Below are positions 19,207-29,064 of a stretch of DNA of 64,000 bases, one piece after another; position 1 is the stretch's first letter; every line of letters begins with the position of its first letter. The notes below the pieces were generated by a model. That model was given only the letters and a program-made list of their open reading frames with translations, was not told the origin of the DNA and ran no database searches. The DNA is from Paenibacillus harenae. GTDB taxonomy: Bacteria; Bacillota; Bacilli; Paenibacillales; Paenibacillaceae. The stretch is from contig NZ_JAUSST010000004.1 of the NCBI RefSeq assembly GCF_030812415.1, forward strand, positions 496,001-560,000. The letters run 5' to 3'. The position numbers and the translations under genes are program-made.

Positions 19207-19503
19207 ATGACAAAGGACGATATGCAGTTTGAAGAGCCGGAAATTATTTATATTCCGGATGAGGACGGCAATGAGGAAGAATTCGAAGTCATCATGAAGT
19301 TCGAAGTTGACGGTTCGGATCAGAAATATATGATGGTTGTTCCGCTGGCCAGCGACAACGAAGAAGAGGACGAAGTTTACGCTTTCCGTTACGAAGAAGA
19401 AGGCGACGATCTGAAGCTCTACACGATCGAGGACGAGGAAGAGTGGAATATGGTCGAGGAGACATTCAATACGCTTCTCGGCGAAATAGAGGAGCAGGAT
19501 TAA
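19207..19503 (+). CDS. DUF1292 protein (YrzB-like), copy 1
   Basis: 98 aa, very acidic. The family pattern is visible: EEFEVIMKFEVDGSDQKYMMV, then EVYAFRYEEEGDDLKLYTIE and EEEWNMVEETFNTLL. Function is unknown. The ATG at 19207 follows GAGGG by 5 bp and is preferred over a GTG at 19195. The stop overlaps the start of the next gene (TAATG), which encodes a second DUF1292 protein. Confidence 0.88.
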   Translation: MTKDDMQFEEPEIIYIPDEDGNEEEFEVIMKFEVDGSDQKYMMVVPLASDNEEEDEVYAFRYEEEGDDLKLYTIEDEEEWNMVEETFNTLLGEIEEQD

Positions 19504-19814
19504 TGTCGACGAATGAAGGCGGAGCGCCAAAACGTCTGTCCGTTCTTAAAGAGGCATTCGGCAAGGAAATCGAGCTTATCGCCGAGGACGGCGGTTTGGA
19601 GCTATACGTAATTAAGGCTGAATTCCAGCTGGGCGATACGGTTTACGCAGCGCTTCAGTCTGAAGCTATGATCGGCGAAGACGAAGTCGAGCTGTTCCGC
19701 GTCGTTCAAGACGGCGAAGAGCCGGAGCTTGAAACGATCGAGGACGATGAAGAATGGGAAGCGGCTTCGGAGGCCTATGACGATCTGCTCTTTGCGGACG
19801 ATCAAATGCCTTAG
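19503..19814 (+). CDS. DUF1292 protein, copy 2
   Basis: 103 aa, acidic, with the same layout as its neighbour: LYVIKAEFQLGDTVYAALQ, then EVELFRVVQDGEEPELETIE and DDEEWEAASEAYDDLL. The shared ETIE/YTIE and EEWxxxxExxxxLL elements show that the two are paralogues, well diverged. B. subtilis has one yrzB at this place. It is coupled by one-base overlap and followed by a terminator, closing the operon. Confidence 0.85.
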   Translation: MSTNEGGAPKRLSVLKEAFGKEIELIAEDGGLELYVIKAEFQLGDTVYAALQSEAMIGEDEVELFRVVQDGEEPELETIEDDEEWEAASEAYDDLLFADDQMP

Positions 19815-19846
19815 GCAGCAACCGGCGGATACGCGGGGCAAGGAGA

Positions 19847-19873
19847 AGGGCGGTCTATACCGCTCTTTTTCTT
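19847..19873 (+). terminator. Terminator after the DUF1292 pair
   Basis: AGGGCGGT (19847-19854) pairs with ACCGCTCT (19859-19866), followed by T residues. Confidence 0.8.
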
Positions 19874-19939
19874 GAGTTCTAAGCAGCTAAGCATTCATCC
19901 GTAAACGCTTGTTATAAGAGCCTAAGGAGGGTTTAAAGG

Positions 19940-21055
19940 TTGGACAAGTCCATTGATCGGCAGGGACAGAGCCAAGGAAATGCTCGTTCCGGACCGAAAC
20001 GCGGCCGTATCACGATGTGGGTAGTACTAAGCTTGCTAGCCGTTATTATTGTCGGTGCGGGCAGTGTAGCCTTCTATATTTGGAACGGCTTGCAGCCGAC
20101 GGCTGCGGGGGAAACGAAGCGGATCGAGATCGCCAAAGGGATGTCGGCGATTAAAGTATCCGATCTGCTTGAAGAGCAAGGCATTATTCGCAACTCATTT
20201 ATTTTCAAATATTATTTGAAGCTGAACGATCAAGGGGCTAAATTCCAAGCGGGACAATACGATCTGAATCCAGGGATGGAGCATGACGCTATTATAGCGA
20301 AGCTGAATGCCGGCGATACGGTACAGGCAGAGACGATTCGCTTCACGATTCCGGAAGGCTTCACCGTGCTCCAGATCGCCGATAAGCTCGCCGAGCAGGA
20401 CCTGATCGACAAAACGAAGTTTCTGGATCTCGTGTCGAGTCAGAAGACTTGGGGCGATGCGGAGGCAGTTCGCCAAATTCCGGATAACGCCGAATTGCAC
20501 CAGCGCCTTGAAGGCTATATGTTCCCGGAAACTTACGAGATGAAGGTCGGCAGTACGGAAGAAGACATTATTAAGCGCATGACGAGCGAGCTGGACCGCA
20601 AGCTAGGCGAGCTTTCCGAGGATTGGACGGCGCAGTTGGAAGAGAAGAAGCTGTCGCTTCACGAGCTGCTCACGATCGCTTCGCTCGTTGAACGCGAGGT
20701 TGTCGTGGACGAAGAACGCGCGCTTGTCGCCGGCGTCATCTATAACCGCATAGCCGAAGGGATGCCGCTTCAGATCGACGCAACCGTCCAGTACTTGCTG
20801 GATAAGCCTAAGGAGCGGCTGATGGAGAAGGATTTGCAGATTGAAAGTCCTTATAATACGTACAAGATTAACGGACTGCCGCCGGGGCCGATTGCAAGTC
20901 CGAGCATAGCTTCGATCGAAGCGGCATTAAATCCGGAGCCATCCGAATATTTCTATTATGTAACGAAGAAAGACGGTACGATGTCGCATCTGTTCGCGAA
21001 GACCTATAATGAGCATTTGAGAAATATCGATAAGAGCAACGAGACAGCGGGATAA
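19940..21055 (+). CDS. mltG: Endolytic transglycosylase MltG
   Basis: 371 aa, YceG-like; cleaves nascent glycan strands and sets their length. A basic N-terminus leads to one membrane helix (about 26-51), a LysM-like subdomain, and the catalytic domain with ASLVERE (Glu251 the likely catalytic residue), VAGVIYNRI, DATVQYLL, YNTYKINGLPPGPIASPS and FVAK-like HLFAKTYNEH. Length is typical. TTG is the start, with AAGGAGGG eight bases upstream. It lies where yrrL lies in B. subtilis. Confidence 0.95.
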   Translation: MDKSIDRQGQSQGNARSGPKRGRITMWVVLSLLAVIIVGAGSVAFYIWNGLQPTAAGETKRIEIAKGMSAIKVSDLLEEQGIIRNSFIFKYYLKLNDQGAKFQAGQYDLNPGMEHDAIIAKLNAGDTVQAETIRFTIPEGFTVLQIADKLAEQDLIDKTKFLDLVSSQKTWGDAEAVRQIPDNAELHQRLEGYMFPETYEMKVGSTEEDIIKRMTSELDRKLGELSEDWTAQLEEKKLSLHELLTIASLVEREVVVDEERALVAGVIYNRIAEGMPLQIDATVQYLLDKPKERLMEKDLQIESPYNTYKINGLPPGPIASPSIASIEAALNPEPSEYFYYVTKKDGTMSHLFAKTYNEHLRNIDKSNETAG

Positions 21056-21149
21056 TTCATGCAAGGCCAGCTAGCGCGGCAAGCAATTAGGCGTTATATA
21101 ATAACCCTATCGGCTTGCTGCGCAAAGCTTTTTAGGGGAGGAATCAACG

Positions 21150-22082
21150 ATGGCTTACAAGCCGGAATTATTAACGACGGCCGCATCGATGGAAGAGCTG
21201 GAGCGGCTAATGGAAGCGGGCGCGGATGCGTTCGTCATAGGGGAGTCGCGTTACGGCGCAAGGCTCGCGGGACAATTCACTTTGGAAATGATAGCCGATG
21301 CGGTCAAGCTTGCGAAACCGCGCGGCGTCAAAATATATGCAGCAATCAACAATCTGATCGATAACGCGGTGATCGAGTCGTTGCCAGCTTACGTGTCCGG
21401 CCTAGCGGCCGCCAGTGTAGATGCCATTGTGTTCGGCGATCCCGCCGTGCTCATGGCTGCCCGTGCGAACGCGCCGGGCATGCCGCTGCACTGGAATGCC
21501 GAGATGACGTCGACCAATTACGCGACGGCCGAATACTGGGGTCGCAGAGGGGCGACGCGCTTCGTGCTGGCCCGCGAGCTTAACATGGAGCAGATCGTCG
21601 ATATTAAAGCCAATACGAAGCTGGAGATCGAGGTTCAAGTGCATGGCATGACGAACATCTACCATTCCAAGCGTTCGCTTGTGAACAGCTATATGGAGCA
21701 TCAGGAAGAGCCCGAGAAGCTTGCGGATTCCGGATTAGAGCGCGGCTTGTACGTAATGGAGGCCGAGCGGCCGGATGAACGGTTCCCGATCTACGAGGAC
21801 GAGGGCGGCACGCATATTATGAGCTCGGGCGATATTTGCATACTGGATACGCTGCAGGAACTGCTCGAGATCGGCGTGGAAAGCTTGAAGATCGAAGGCT
21901 TAATGAAGCCTATCGAATATAATGAAACGGTCGTGCGCGCCTACCGCAAAGTCATTGACGCTTATACGGCGGACCCGGAAGGTTATGAATTCCAGGAAGA
22001 ATGGCTCGATGAAATACGTGCGGTACAGGATCCAAAGCGGGAACTGAATTACGGCTTCTTCTTCAAAGAACAAGTGTATTGA
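21150..22082 (+). CDS. U32 family protein TrhP1-like (YrrN), tRNA hydroxylation
   Basis: 310 aa, peptidase U32 family. In B. subtilis, YrrN and YrrO (TrhP1 and TrhP2) together make 5-hydroxyuridine at U34 of tRNA. The barrel opens with PELLTTAASMEELERLMEAG. The place that in TrhP2 carries the cysteine cluster reads VHGMTNIYHSKRSLVNSY here, so the Fe-S ligands are missing, as expected for the non-cluster partner. GEL-type recognition ends with SLKIEGLMKPIEYNETVV. The gene starts behind TTAGGGGAGG. The methyltransferase TrmR (YrrM), normally between mltG and this gene, is absent. Confidence 0.85.
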   Translation: MAYKPELLTTAASMEELERLMEAGADAFVIGESRYGARLAGQFTLEMIADAVKLAKPRGVKIYAAINNLIDNAVIESLPAYVSGLAAASVDAIVFGDPAVLMAARANAPGMPLHWNAEMTSTNYATAEYWGRRGATRFVLARELNMEQIVDIKANTKLEIEVQVHGMTNIYHSKRSLVNSYMEHQEEPEKLADSGLERGLYVMEAERPDERFPIYEDEGGTHIMSSGDICILDTLQELLEIGVESLKIEGLMKPIEYNETVVRAYRKVIDAYTADPEGYEFQEEWLDEIRAVQDPKRELNYGFFFKEQVY

Positions 22083-22101
22083 TCGAAAGGTGGGAAAAAC
22101 A

Positions 22102-23364
22102 ATGACAGCAACGACAAAGGCGACCCCGCACTATCAAGGGAAACGCCATCGGCTCGACAAACCCGAGCTGCTTGCGCCTGCGGGAAACTTGGAAAAGTTA
22201 AAATTCGCCGTTCACTATGGCGCGGATGCGGTTTATATCGGTGGACAGAAATACGGTCTTCGTTCGAACGCTGACAACTTCAGTTTCGAGGAAATGAAGG
22301 AAGGCGTTGAATTCGCCAATCGGTATGGAGCGAAAGTGTTCGTCGCGACGAATATTTATGCCCACAACGAAGATATAGATGGGCTTGAGGACTATTTGAA
22401 AGGCCTGCAGGAGGCTGGGATCTCCGCGATCATCGCGGCCGATCCGATTATTATCGAGACGGCGCAGCGCGTAGCGCCGAAGCTGGAGGTGCATCTAAGC
22501 ACGCAGCAATCGACGCTTAACTGGCAAGCGGTGCAATTCTGGAAGGAAGAGGGGCTGCCGCGCGTCGTGCTCGGACGCGAAACGAGCTTCGCGGAAATCG
22601 AAGAGATCAAGAAACATGTCGATATCGAAATCGAAGCTTTTATCCATGGCGCCATGTGCTCTTCCTACTCCGGCCGCTGCGTATTGTCGAACCATTTCAC
22701 GGATCGCGACTCGAATCGCGGCGGCTGTTGCCAATCCTGCCGCTGGAAATACGATCTGTTCGTAGACGATGCGCCGCTCTATGGCGAGGGCGAGGATCAA
22801 TTCACGATGGGCTCCAAGGACTTATGCATGATCGAGTATTTGCCTGAGCTCATCGAGGTCGGCGTAGATAGCTTCAAGATCGAAGGCAGGATGAAGAGCA
22901 TCCATTACGTCGCGACGGTCGTCAACGCGTATCGTCAAGCGATCGATGCGTATTTCGCCGATCCTGAACATTTCGAGCTGAAGCAGGAATGGGTGGAAGA
23001 GATCAATAAAGCGGCGAACCGTCCGCTAAATACGGGCTTCTTCCTCGACACGCCGGGTGCGGAGGATCATATTTACGAGCCGGAAGAGAAAGCCGCGCCG
23101 TATGATTTTGCAGGCATAGTCGTAGCTTACGATGAACAGTCAGGTTATGCGACCATTCAACAGCGCAACCACTTCAAACCGGGGCAAGAAGTAGAATTTG
23201 TCGGACCGGGAGGCAGATTCTTCAAGCAGACGATAACGGAGCTTTTCGATGCCGAGGGACAGCCGCTAGACGCTGCGCGCCACCCGCTGCAGCATATCCG
23301 CATTCGCACGAATGAACCGGTGAAGCCGATGGATATGATGCGCAAGAAAATTGGCAAAAAATAA
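22102..23364 (+). CDS. U32 family protein TrhP2-like (YrrO), tRNA hydroxylation
   Basis: 420 aa. The barrel starts KPELLAPAGNLEKLKFAVHYGADAVY-like, the family signature. The cluster-binding region reads FIHGAMCSSYSGRC and then GGCCQSCRW, giving the cysteines expected for an iron-sulfur centre. DSFKIEGRMKSIHYVATVV and a C-terminal beta domain follow. It is the likely catalytic partner of the preceding gene, 19 bp upstream. ATG 22102 follows AAGGTGG; a GTG at 22090 overlaps that site. Confidence 0.9.
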   Translation: MTATTKATPHYQGKRHRLDKPELLAPAGNLEKLKFAVHYGADAVYIGGQKYGLRSNADNFSFEEMKEGVEFANRYGAKVFVATNIYAHNEDIDGLEDYLKGLQEAGISAIIAADPIIIETAQRVAPKLEVHLSTQQSTLNWQAVQFWKEEGLPRVVLGRETSFAEIEEIKKHVDIEIEAFIHGAMCSSYSGRCVLSNHFTDRDSNRGGCCQSCRWKYDLFVDDAPLYGEGEDQFTMGSKDLCMIEYLPELIEVGVDSFKIEGRMKSIHYVATVVNAYRQAIDAYFADPEHFELKQEWVEEINKAANRPLNTGFFLDTPGAEDHIYEPEEKAAPYDFAGIVVAYDEQSGYATIQQRNHFKPGQEVEFVGPGGRFFKQTITELFDAEGQPLDAARHPLQHIRIRTNEPVKPMDMMRKKIGKK

Positions 23365-23392
23365 CGAAGAGCAGCCAAACGGGGAGAGCAAC

Positions 23393-23668
23393 ATGGCGAA
23401 GAACAAAAAGAAGCAAGCGGCGCCATTCAAGAGCATGCAGACGAAGGAAGAGAAAGACAACCAGCTGCTGCTTGGCGACTTGCTGAATGCGGATACGCTA
23501 AGGAAGTTGAAAGGGCAAGCGGATGAGCTCAAGCAGCAGGAAGCTGCGAAGAAGCTGCAGGCGCGCCAGGCTGAAGAGGAACGCAAGGCGCAGGAGCAGA
23601 AGCGCAAAGAGAGCGATTTTGCTTATTTGCTGGAGAACAGCGATCCGAACTGGAGAAAGCACAAATAA
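23393..23668 (+). CDS. DUF3886 protein (YqkK-like)
   Basis: 91 aa, lysine- and glutamate-rich, nearly all predicted helix or coiled coil (LKGQADELKQQEAAKKLQA and on to about residue 75), ending in SDFAYLLENSDPNWRKHK, the family's conserved tail. Function unknown. The ATG follows GGGGAGAG. It lies 28 bp behind trhP2 and is closed by a terminator, so it is probably the last gene of that transcript. Confidence 0.75.
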   Translation: MAKNKKKQAAPFKSMQTKEEKDNQLLLGDLLNADTLRKLKGQADELKQQEAAKKLQARQAEEERKAQEQKRKESDFAYLLENSDPNWRKHK

Positions 23669-23690
23669 ATATGTTATCAATATTAGGACT

Positions 23691-23725
23691 AAAGCCTTAT
23701 TTTCGACAGAAAATAGGGCTTTTTT
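23691..23725 (+). terminator. Terminator after the YqkK-like gene
   Basis: AAAGCCTTATTTTC (23691-23704) pairs with GAAAATAGGGCTTT, followed by T residues. Confidence 0.85.
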
Positions 23726-23743
23726 CTATTCTATTATTTCTAA

Positions 23744-23772
23744 TTGACATCAATCTTCCGATATAAAATAAT
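23744..23772 (+). promoter_or_regulatory. Sigma-A promoter of the chemoreceptor gene
   Basis: TTGACA (23744-23749), a 17-bp spacer and AATAAT (23767-23772). No sigma-D motility promoter was recognised, unlike many chemoreceptor genes. Confidence 0.65.
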
Positions 23773-23867
23773 AGACTGTAAATAGGCATACCAAATATCG
23801 GCAAGATTCGCTAGCATCAGACGAATCATTTTTAGGCTAACAATTGAAAAAGGCGGTGTCTTTCCTA

Positions 23868-26081
23868 ATGAAGAGCAAAGAACCAAAAGAACAAAAGCCC
23901 AAAAAAGAGAAAAAAGAAAAGCAACCAAAGGGCGTTAATGAAAATCAGTCAGCAGTCGTCTTGAAAGCGCAATCAGGAATGAAAAAAGCAGCCAGCGTGC
24001 TGCAAGCGGCAGGCGGCGCACTGAAAGATACGAAAATATCCAATCCGGTCAAATCGGTCGGAACGAAGCTGTTTACAATCATTTTTTGCTCTATTATTGC
24101 CTGCGTATTGACAGTAGGGCTAATGGCATACTCGCAAGCGAAATCGATCGTGGAACGCAAAGTATCGGATGCAAGCTTCCAAACGGTTAATCAAGTGGCA
24201 AGCAATTTGGACGTTATCTATAAAACATACGAGGACCTGTCGCTTCAAATCCTCATCGACAAAGACTTCCACACCATTGTACGGTCGATTCTGGAAGGAG
24301 AAGACGATTATACGAAGTTCGAAGCGACGCGCAAGCTTGGCGAAAAGATGCAAAGCTACGTAATGGGCAATAATTCGATCATCGGCATGGTGCTGTTGCC
24401 GATCGTTCCCGAGCTGGATATCGTAACGGTAGGCAGCGCGACGACGACCAAAGCCGAAGCACTAATGAAGAGCGAATGGTACCAGAAGGCAATCGATGGC
24501 TCGGGGAAGACGGTATGGATCTCTCCACAGACGGATGGCTTGACTACTACGGCTGGCCAAGCGTCCCTTGGCGTAAGCCGCTTGATCAAGGATAGCACTT
24601 CGAATGAATCTTCCTATGTGCTTCTGATGGATATCGGATTGAACAGCCTCACCGAACGATTCAGCGATGTTCAGCTGGGAGAAGGAAGCAAGATATCGAT
24701 CGTCAACGAAACGGGCAATTACGTTGCGAACGAGGACGAGTCGCTGATCGGCAAGCCTGCAAGCATCGCGTTGCCTACGGAAGGCGATAAAGCATGGGAA
24801 GGCTCGATTAAGACGTCCGGTCAGAACGGTGAAGACGTGCTCGCGGCCTACAAGACTTTCAATACGATGGATTGGAAGCTGATCGGAACGATTCCTGTTC
24901 AAGAGCTTGTGAAGGACGCGAAGGTTATTCGCAATATGACATGGATTACGGCAGCGGTTGCCGTATTAATCGCTATTGCGATTGGCGCGCTCGTCAATAC
25001 CACGATCGCTCAGCCGCTCGTAAAAATGCGCAACCTGATGAATGAAGGGGCCAGGGGGAATCTGACCGTTCGTTCACGGATGAAGAATCGCCAGGATGAG
25101 ATTGGCGAGCTTGGAAGCAGCTTCAATCAGATGATGACGCAAATTACGGCGTTGGCTCAGCAAACGACGCGTTCGGCGGAGGATGTGCTCAATACGGCAA
25201 CCGACCTTAGCGAGGCTTCCCGCAAGACGTCGTTATCGGCGAGGGAGATCGCGGTCGCAACGGAAGAGATCGCAGGCGGTGCAACCAGCCTAGCAATGGA
25301 AGCCGAAAGAGGCACGGATTTAACGAGCAATATTAACGAGCAAATGAAGCAGGTAATCGAAGCCAACGAACTGATGGCAAAATCGGCTGGAGAGGTCGAC
25401 CATGCAAGTCAGCAAGGAACAAACTACATGGGCGTACTTATACAGAAGACAGGCATGACAGAGGAAATGACGCGCTCCATGGTAGAGAAGGTCGATGCGC
25501 TTAAAGAAAGTACCGGCTCCATCGTCAAGATTCTGGATGTGCTCAACAACTTAACGAAGCAAACGAATATTTTGTCCCTGAATGCGACGATAGAAGCAGC
25601 AAGAGCGGGGGCGGCCGGCAAAGGCTTTATGGTTGTCGCCGACGAAATTCGTAAGCTGGCGGACCAATCCCGTCAATCCATCGATGTCGTAGCCAAGATT
25701 ACGGAGAAAATCCGTAAAGAAATCGATGAGACGGTAAGCGTGCTGTCCGATGCGTACCCTTTGTTCCAAGAGCAGATCGGATCGGTTAAGGAAGCGAACC
25801 AAATCTTCTTGACGGTCCAGGGTCAAATGGGGCAATTCGTACAGAAGCTGGAGCTTGCGACCGAATCGATCAGCAAGCTGGACGAAGCGCAAACGGTTAT
25901 GGCGGAAGCGATGACGAACGTAAGCGCAGTGGCCGAGGAATCGTCGGCAACGTCCGAGGAAGTCGCATCGCTCAGCAGCGAGCAGCTCAGCGTCAGCGAG
26001 AGCCTCGTGCAGCTGTCCGGGAAGCTGGATGCCGTATCGCGCGAGTTGAAGGAATCGTTGTCCGCTTTCAAAATTGAATAA
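23868..26081 (+). CDS. Methyl-accepting chemotaxis protein
   Basis: 737 aa. A long lysine-rich cytoplasmic N-terminus (about 65 residues) precedes TM1 ([20 protein letters not shown]). The extracellular part looks like a double Cache sensor ([13 protein letters not shown], then [18 protein letters not shown]). TM2 near 358-378 leads to HAMP and the signalling domain with methylation helices, its hairpin tip containing [19 protein letters not shown]. The ligand is unknown. ATG 23868 follows GGCGGTG; a TTG eight codons upstream has no site. Monocistronic, with its own promoter and terminator. Confidence 0.92.
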   Translation: MKSKEPKEQKPKKEKKEKQPKGVNENQSAVVLKAQSGMKKAASVLQAAGGALKDTKISNPVKSVGTKLFTIIFCSIIACVLTVGLMAYSQAKSIVERKVSDASFQTVNQVASNLDVIYKTYEDLSLQILIDKDFHTIVRSILEGEDDYTKFEATRKLGEKMQSYVMGNNSIIGMVLLPIVPELDIVTVGSATTTKAEALMKSEWYQKAIDGSGKTVWISPQTDGLTTTAGQASLGVSRLIKDSTSNESSYVLLMDIGLNSLTERFSDVQLGEGSKISIVNETGNYVANEDESLIGKPASIALPTEGDKAWEGSIKTSGQNGEDVLAAYKTFNTMDWKLIGTIPVQELVKDAKVIRNMTWITAAVAVLIAIAIGALVNTTIAQPLVKMRNLMNEGARGNLTVRSRMKNRQDEIGELGSSFNQMMTQITALAQQTTRSAEDVLNTATDLSEASRKTSLSAREIAVATEEIAGGATSLAMEAERGTDLTSNINEQMKQVIEANELMAKSAGEVDHASQQGTNYMGVLIQKTGMTEEMTRSMVEKVDALKESTGSIVKILDVLNNLTKQTNILSLNATIEAARAGAAGKGFMVVADEIRKLADQSRQSIDVVAKITEKIRKEIDETVSVLSDAYPLFQEQIGSVKEANQIFLTVQGQMGQFVQKLELATESISKLDEAQTVMAEAMTNVSAVAEESSATSEEVASLSSEQLSVSESLVQLSGKLDAVSRELKESLSAFKIE

Positions 26082-26093
26082 ACAGCAAGTGCT

Positions 26094-26134
26094 GCCCGTT
26101 CAACGGATTGATATCTGTTGGACGGGCTTTTTTT
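26094..26134 (+). terminator. Terminator after the chemoreceptor gene
   Basis: GCCCGTTCAAC (26094-26104) pairs with GTTGGACGGGC (26117-26127), one G-U pair, and eight T residues follow. Confidence 0.85.
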
Positions 26135-26233
26135 ATTTATAGGAATGATGCGAGTGAAATGACTATTTTTGGTAACTGTCGATCACGGGTTAACATTCAT
26201 TTTAATATGATATAGGGCGAGGGGAGGATGAAG

Positions 26234-27019
26234 ATGGTTAAACTAATAGCTGTGGATGACGGTCATGGACTGGAAACGCCGGGCAAGCGAACACCGTCTT
26301 TTCCCGATGGCATGGTAATGAAGGAAAATGAATTCAATCGGGTGGTTGCCGCTTATCTGGACGCGCATCTGAAACGCTGCGGATTCCGGACGCTGCTCGT
26401 TGCTCCGGGAGACACGGATATTCCGCTCAACAATCGTACGACGGCAGCGAACAACGCGATGGCCGATTTCTATATATCCATTCATGCGAATGCGTATGGC
26501 GCAGGTTGGAACGGGGCCCGCGGTATTGAAACGTACTATTACCCCGGCAGTACGGCAGGTAAGCAAGCGGCTGACATTATTCATGCCCAGCTTGTCAAAG
26601 GAACGCCTATGCCGAACCGGGGCGTCAAGGAAGCGAACTTCCATGTGCTTCGCGAGTCGACAATGCCTGCCGTTCTTGTCGAGCTTGGCTTTATGACGAA
26701 TCGCGAGGACGCGGAGCTGCTGCGGTCGGGCGCATACCGTGCGGAATGCGCCGAAGAATTGGCGAAGGGCATCTGTCAGGTGTTCGGCGTCCCTTATATT
26801 CCGGTCTCCGTTGTTCCCGATCCAATACCCGATCCTGACCCTGACACGGATCCTGATCAGCCAGAGGAGGGGACTGCAGTGCTCAGCGTGGAGGATGCCA
26901 ACAAAATCATTCCGTTTTTATCTGCTGCCTATATGGCAACGACGGACAAAGAGGCTCGTAAAGAGTTCAATCGACTGGCGAATGAGCTTCGCAAGGCGAG
27001 CGGACAGGAGCCCCAATAA
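26234..27019 (+). CDS. N-acetylmuramoyl-L-alanine amidase (Amidase_3)
   Basis: 261 aa. The zinc amidase motifs are DDGHGLETPGKRTP (His ligand), NEFNRVVAAYLDAHL (Glu ligand), ISIHANAYG (His ligand) and VLVELGFMTNREDA with the catalytic Glu. After the catalytic domain (about 185 residues) comes a PDPIPDPDPDTDPDQP linker and a short helical tail. There is no signal peptide, which resembles phage or spore-lysis endolysins rather than secreted autolysins. No phage genes lie nearby. The ATG at 26234 is preferred to 26228 because GGGGAGG abuts the latter. Confidence 0.9.
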   Translation: MVKLIAVDDGHGLETPGKRTPSFPDGMVMKENEFNRVVAAYLDAHLKRCGFRTLLVAPGDTDIPLNNRTTAANNAMADFYISIHANAYGAGWNGARGIETYYYPGSTAGKQAADIIHAQLVKGTPMPNRGVKEANFHVLRESTMPAVLVELGFMTNREDAELLRSGAYRAECAEELAKGICQVFGVPYIPVSVVPDPIPDPDPDTDPDQPEEGTAVLSVEDANKIIPFLSAAYMATTDKEARKEFNRLANELRKASGQEPQ

Positions 27020-27024
27020 GGAAA

Positions 27025-27062
27025 ACAAGCCGCCGATCTCAGGATCGGCGGCTTGTTTTTTA
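27025..27062 (+). terminator. Terminator after the amidase gene
   Basis: ACAAGCCGCCGATC (27025-27038) pairs perfectly with GATCGGCGGCTTGT (27043-27056), followed by T residues. Confidence 0.9.
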
Positions 27063-27167
27063 TTCTGAAAGGTTGATAAGAGGGGGATAGGATGTTTGCC
27101 CGCTAGGGAATCGGGGGGATACTGTAACTAATAGGCAAGTAAGGAGCAAGCAAGGGAGATTGGCATT

Positions 27168-29048
27168 ATGGCAGGAAGACTAGCAAGGCGAGTGTGGGCG
27201 GCGTCGCTCGTAGTTGTTTGTATTATGATCGTATTCATTGTACGGCTCGCTTGGCTGCAGCTATTGCCGTGGAGCTCGCATGCTGCCGTACATACATCTG
27301 CCGCCGCGAACCGGGGCGGCTGGCAGCGCTTATCCGTTATCCAGCGGCAGCGCAACCTTGTGCTTGACAGCGGCAGAGGAGATTTCCTCGATCGTTACGG
27401 ACAAGCGATTACCGGAGAGACTTATTCGGCGGCTGCTTTCTTTCCTGTACGCCCCGATGTAAGGGGGGATAAGGACGCCATTGCGAAGCTTGCAGCGCTG
27501 CTGAATGTGTCCCGAGAGCAGCTTAATCAATATTGGGATGAGGTCCGCGAGCCCGTATTTTGGCTGAATCGAGGGGGAAAGCTGCCGATGCGCTTGAACA
27601 AAGAACAGGCCGATGAGATCGAGCGGCTTGGTCTGAACGGGGTAAGCGTGCTCCCGTACCGGAATCGGTACGTAAGCGGCTTCGAGGCGAAGCATGCGAT
27701 CGGCTTCACGAGCCAGCATCCCGAGTGGTTGGCGGCGAACCATCCGAAGGAGGTTGCGAGCGGGAAACGCAGGCTGTCGGAGCAGGTTGGCGGCTCCGGC
27801 CTTGAGAAGTCGCTGGACAAGCTGCTTCACGGCATTGGCGCAACGTCGGTGTCTTATTTCATCGACGGGCGGAATGCACCCGTTCATGGACTTGATCTGC
27901 GCATTACGCAGCCTGGCAATCATTATTATCCGCTGAAGGTGCAAACGACCATCGATCTGAAGCTGCAAAATGAGTTGGAGGCTTATGCGGACAAGCAGGG
28001 ACTTAAGGAAGGCGCTATCGTCGTATTGGATGCGAACAATGCCGACGTCGTTGCGATGGTGTCCAGGCCGAAGCTGAAGCCGGGACAATTCGAGTCTTCG
28101 GACGGTAGCGAATGGACGAACCATGCGCTAACGGCGGTCGCGCCGGGTTCGATCTTCAAGCTCGTAACGGCAGCGGCGGCGCTTGAGGCTGGAGTCGTGA
28201 ACAAGAAGGAGAAGTTCCACTGCAATGGCGAATACGGCAAATACGGGTTAAGCTGTTGGAAGGATGGCGGGCATGGCACGCTTACGCTGCAGGAGGGCCT
28301 TGCGCAGTCGTGCAATATCGTATTCGCTACGATTGCCGAGCGCATGAGAGCGGCGGAGCTGCAGCATACCGCGGCGTCGCTTGGAATTGGGCGCAAGGCA
28401 GGCTGGCACCGGGACAAGCCGTTCGGACCGTTCCATAAGCCGCTAAGGCTGCTTGAGGAGGAAGAACCGGGGCAGTTGTTCGCAAGCAGCGGCGAAGGGG
28501 CGACGGGAATAGCGTCGCAGCAGGCGCTGGCCGCCGTGGACGGCGGCGTTATGGCGCAAAGCGGCATCGGGCAGCGGGATGTGAGTATGTCGCCGCTTCA
28601 GGCGGCGAACCTGATCGTCACGCTGCTGAACGAGGGGCGCTTGATGGAGCCGCGCCTCGTCAGTGAAATCCGATATGCCGACGGCCAGCGGATGGTGAAG
28701 CTGCCCGTGCAGCGCGCGCGGGGGATCCGTGCCCGCATTCATGCGGGCACGGCCCATGCGCTGCTGCGCGGCATGCGGGCGGTCGTCGACCACGGAACCG
28801 GTCGATCGATCCGCCTTGGGGTCTGGACGGTTGCCGGCAAATCCGGCACCGCCCAGACCGAGCGTGCGGGCATAGCCCTGAACCACCAGTGGTTCGCAGG
28901 CTATGGCCCGGTCAAGTCGCCGCGCTACGCCGTTTCCGTGCTCGCGGCGAACCGTACGCCTGGCAGTCCGCATCAGGCGACCAAGCTGTTCCGCGGCGTC
29001 ATGGACATCGCAGCGCGCAACGAAAGCACGCATGCAGCGCGCCGATAA
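27168..29048 (+). CDS. Class B penicillin-binding protein (PbpI/YrrR-like transpeptidase)
   Basis: 626 aa. One N-terminal membrane helix (about 10-32) is followed by a dimerisation domain and a transpeptidase domain. Active-site motifs are SIFK (Ser328, Lys331), SCN (Ser381-Asn383) and KSGT (558-561). No PASTA domain is present. B. subtilis has pbpI (yrrR) downstream of the yrrNO genes, and this gene has the same relative place, so PbpI is the likely orthologue. PBP2/SpoVD-type activity in septal or spore wall synthesis is the alternative. The ATG follows AAGGGAG. The 3' third is notably GC-rich. Confidence 0.9.
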   Translation: MAGRLARRVWAASLVVVCIMIVFIVRLAWLQLLPWSSHAAVHTSAAANRGGWQRLSVIQRQRNLVLDSGRGDFLDRYGQAITGETYSAAAFFPVRPDVRGDKDAIAKLAALLNVSREQLNQYWDEVREPVFWLNRGGKLPMRLNKEQADEIERLGLNGVSVLPYRNRYVSGFEAKHAIGFTSQHPEWLAANHPKEVASGKRRLSEQVGGSGLEKSLDKLLHGIGATSVSYFIDGRNAPVHGLDLRITQPGNHYYPLKVQTTIDLKLQNELEAYADKQGLKEGAIVVLDANNADVVAMVSRPKLKPGQFESSDGSEWTNHALTAVAPGSIFKLVTAAAALEAGVVNKKEKFHCNGEYGKYGLSCWKDGGHGTLTLQEGLAQSCNIVFATIAERMRAAELQHTAASLGIGRKAGWHRDKPFGPFHKPLRLLEEEEPGQLFASSGEGATGIASQQALAAVDGGVMAQSGIGQRDVSMSPLQAANLIVTLLNEGRLMEPRLVSEIRYADGQRMVKLPVQRARGIRARIHAGTAHALLRGMRAVVDHGTGRSIRLGVWTVAGKSGTAQTERAGIALNHQWFAGYGPVKSPRYAVSVLAANRTPGSPHQATKLFRGVMDIAARNESTHAARR

Positions 29049-29064
29049 CACCGCCGCATGAACC

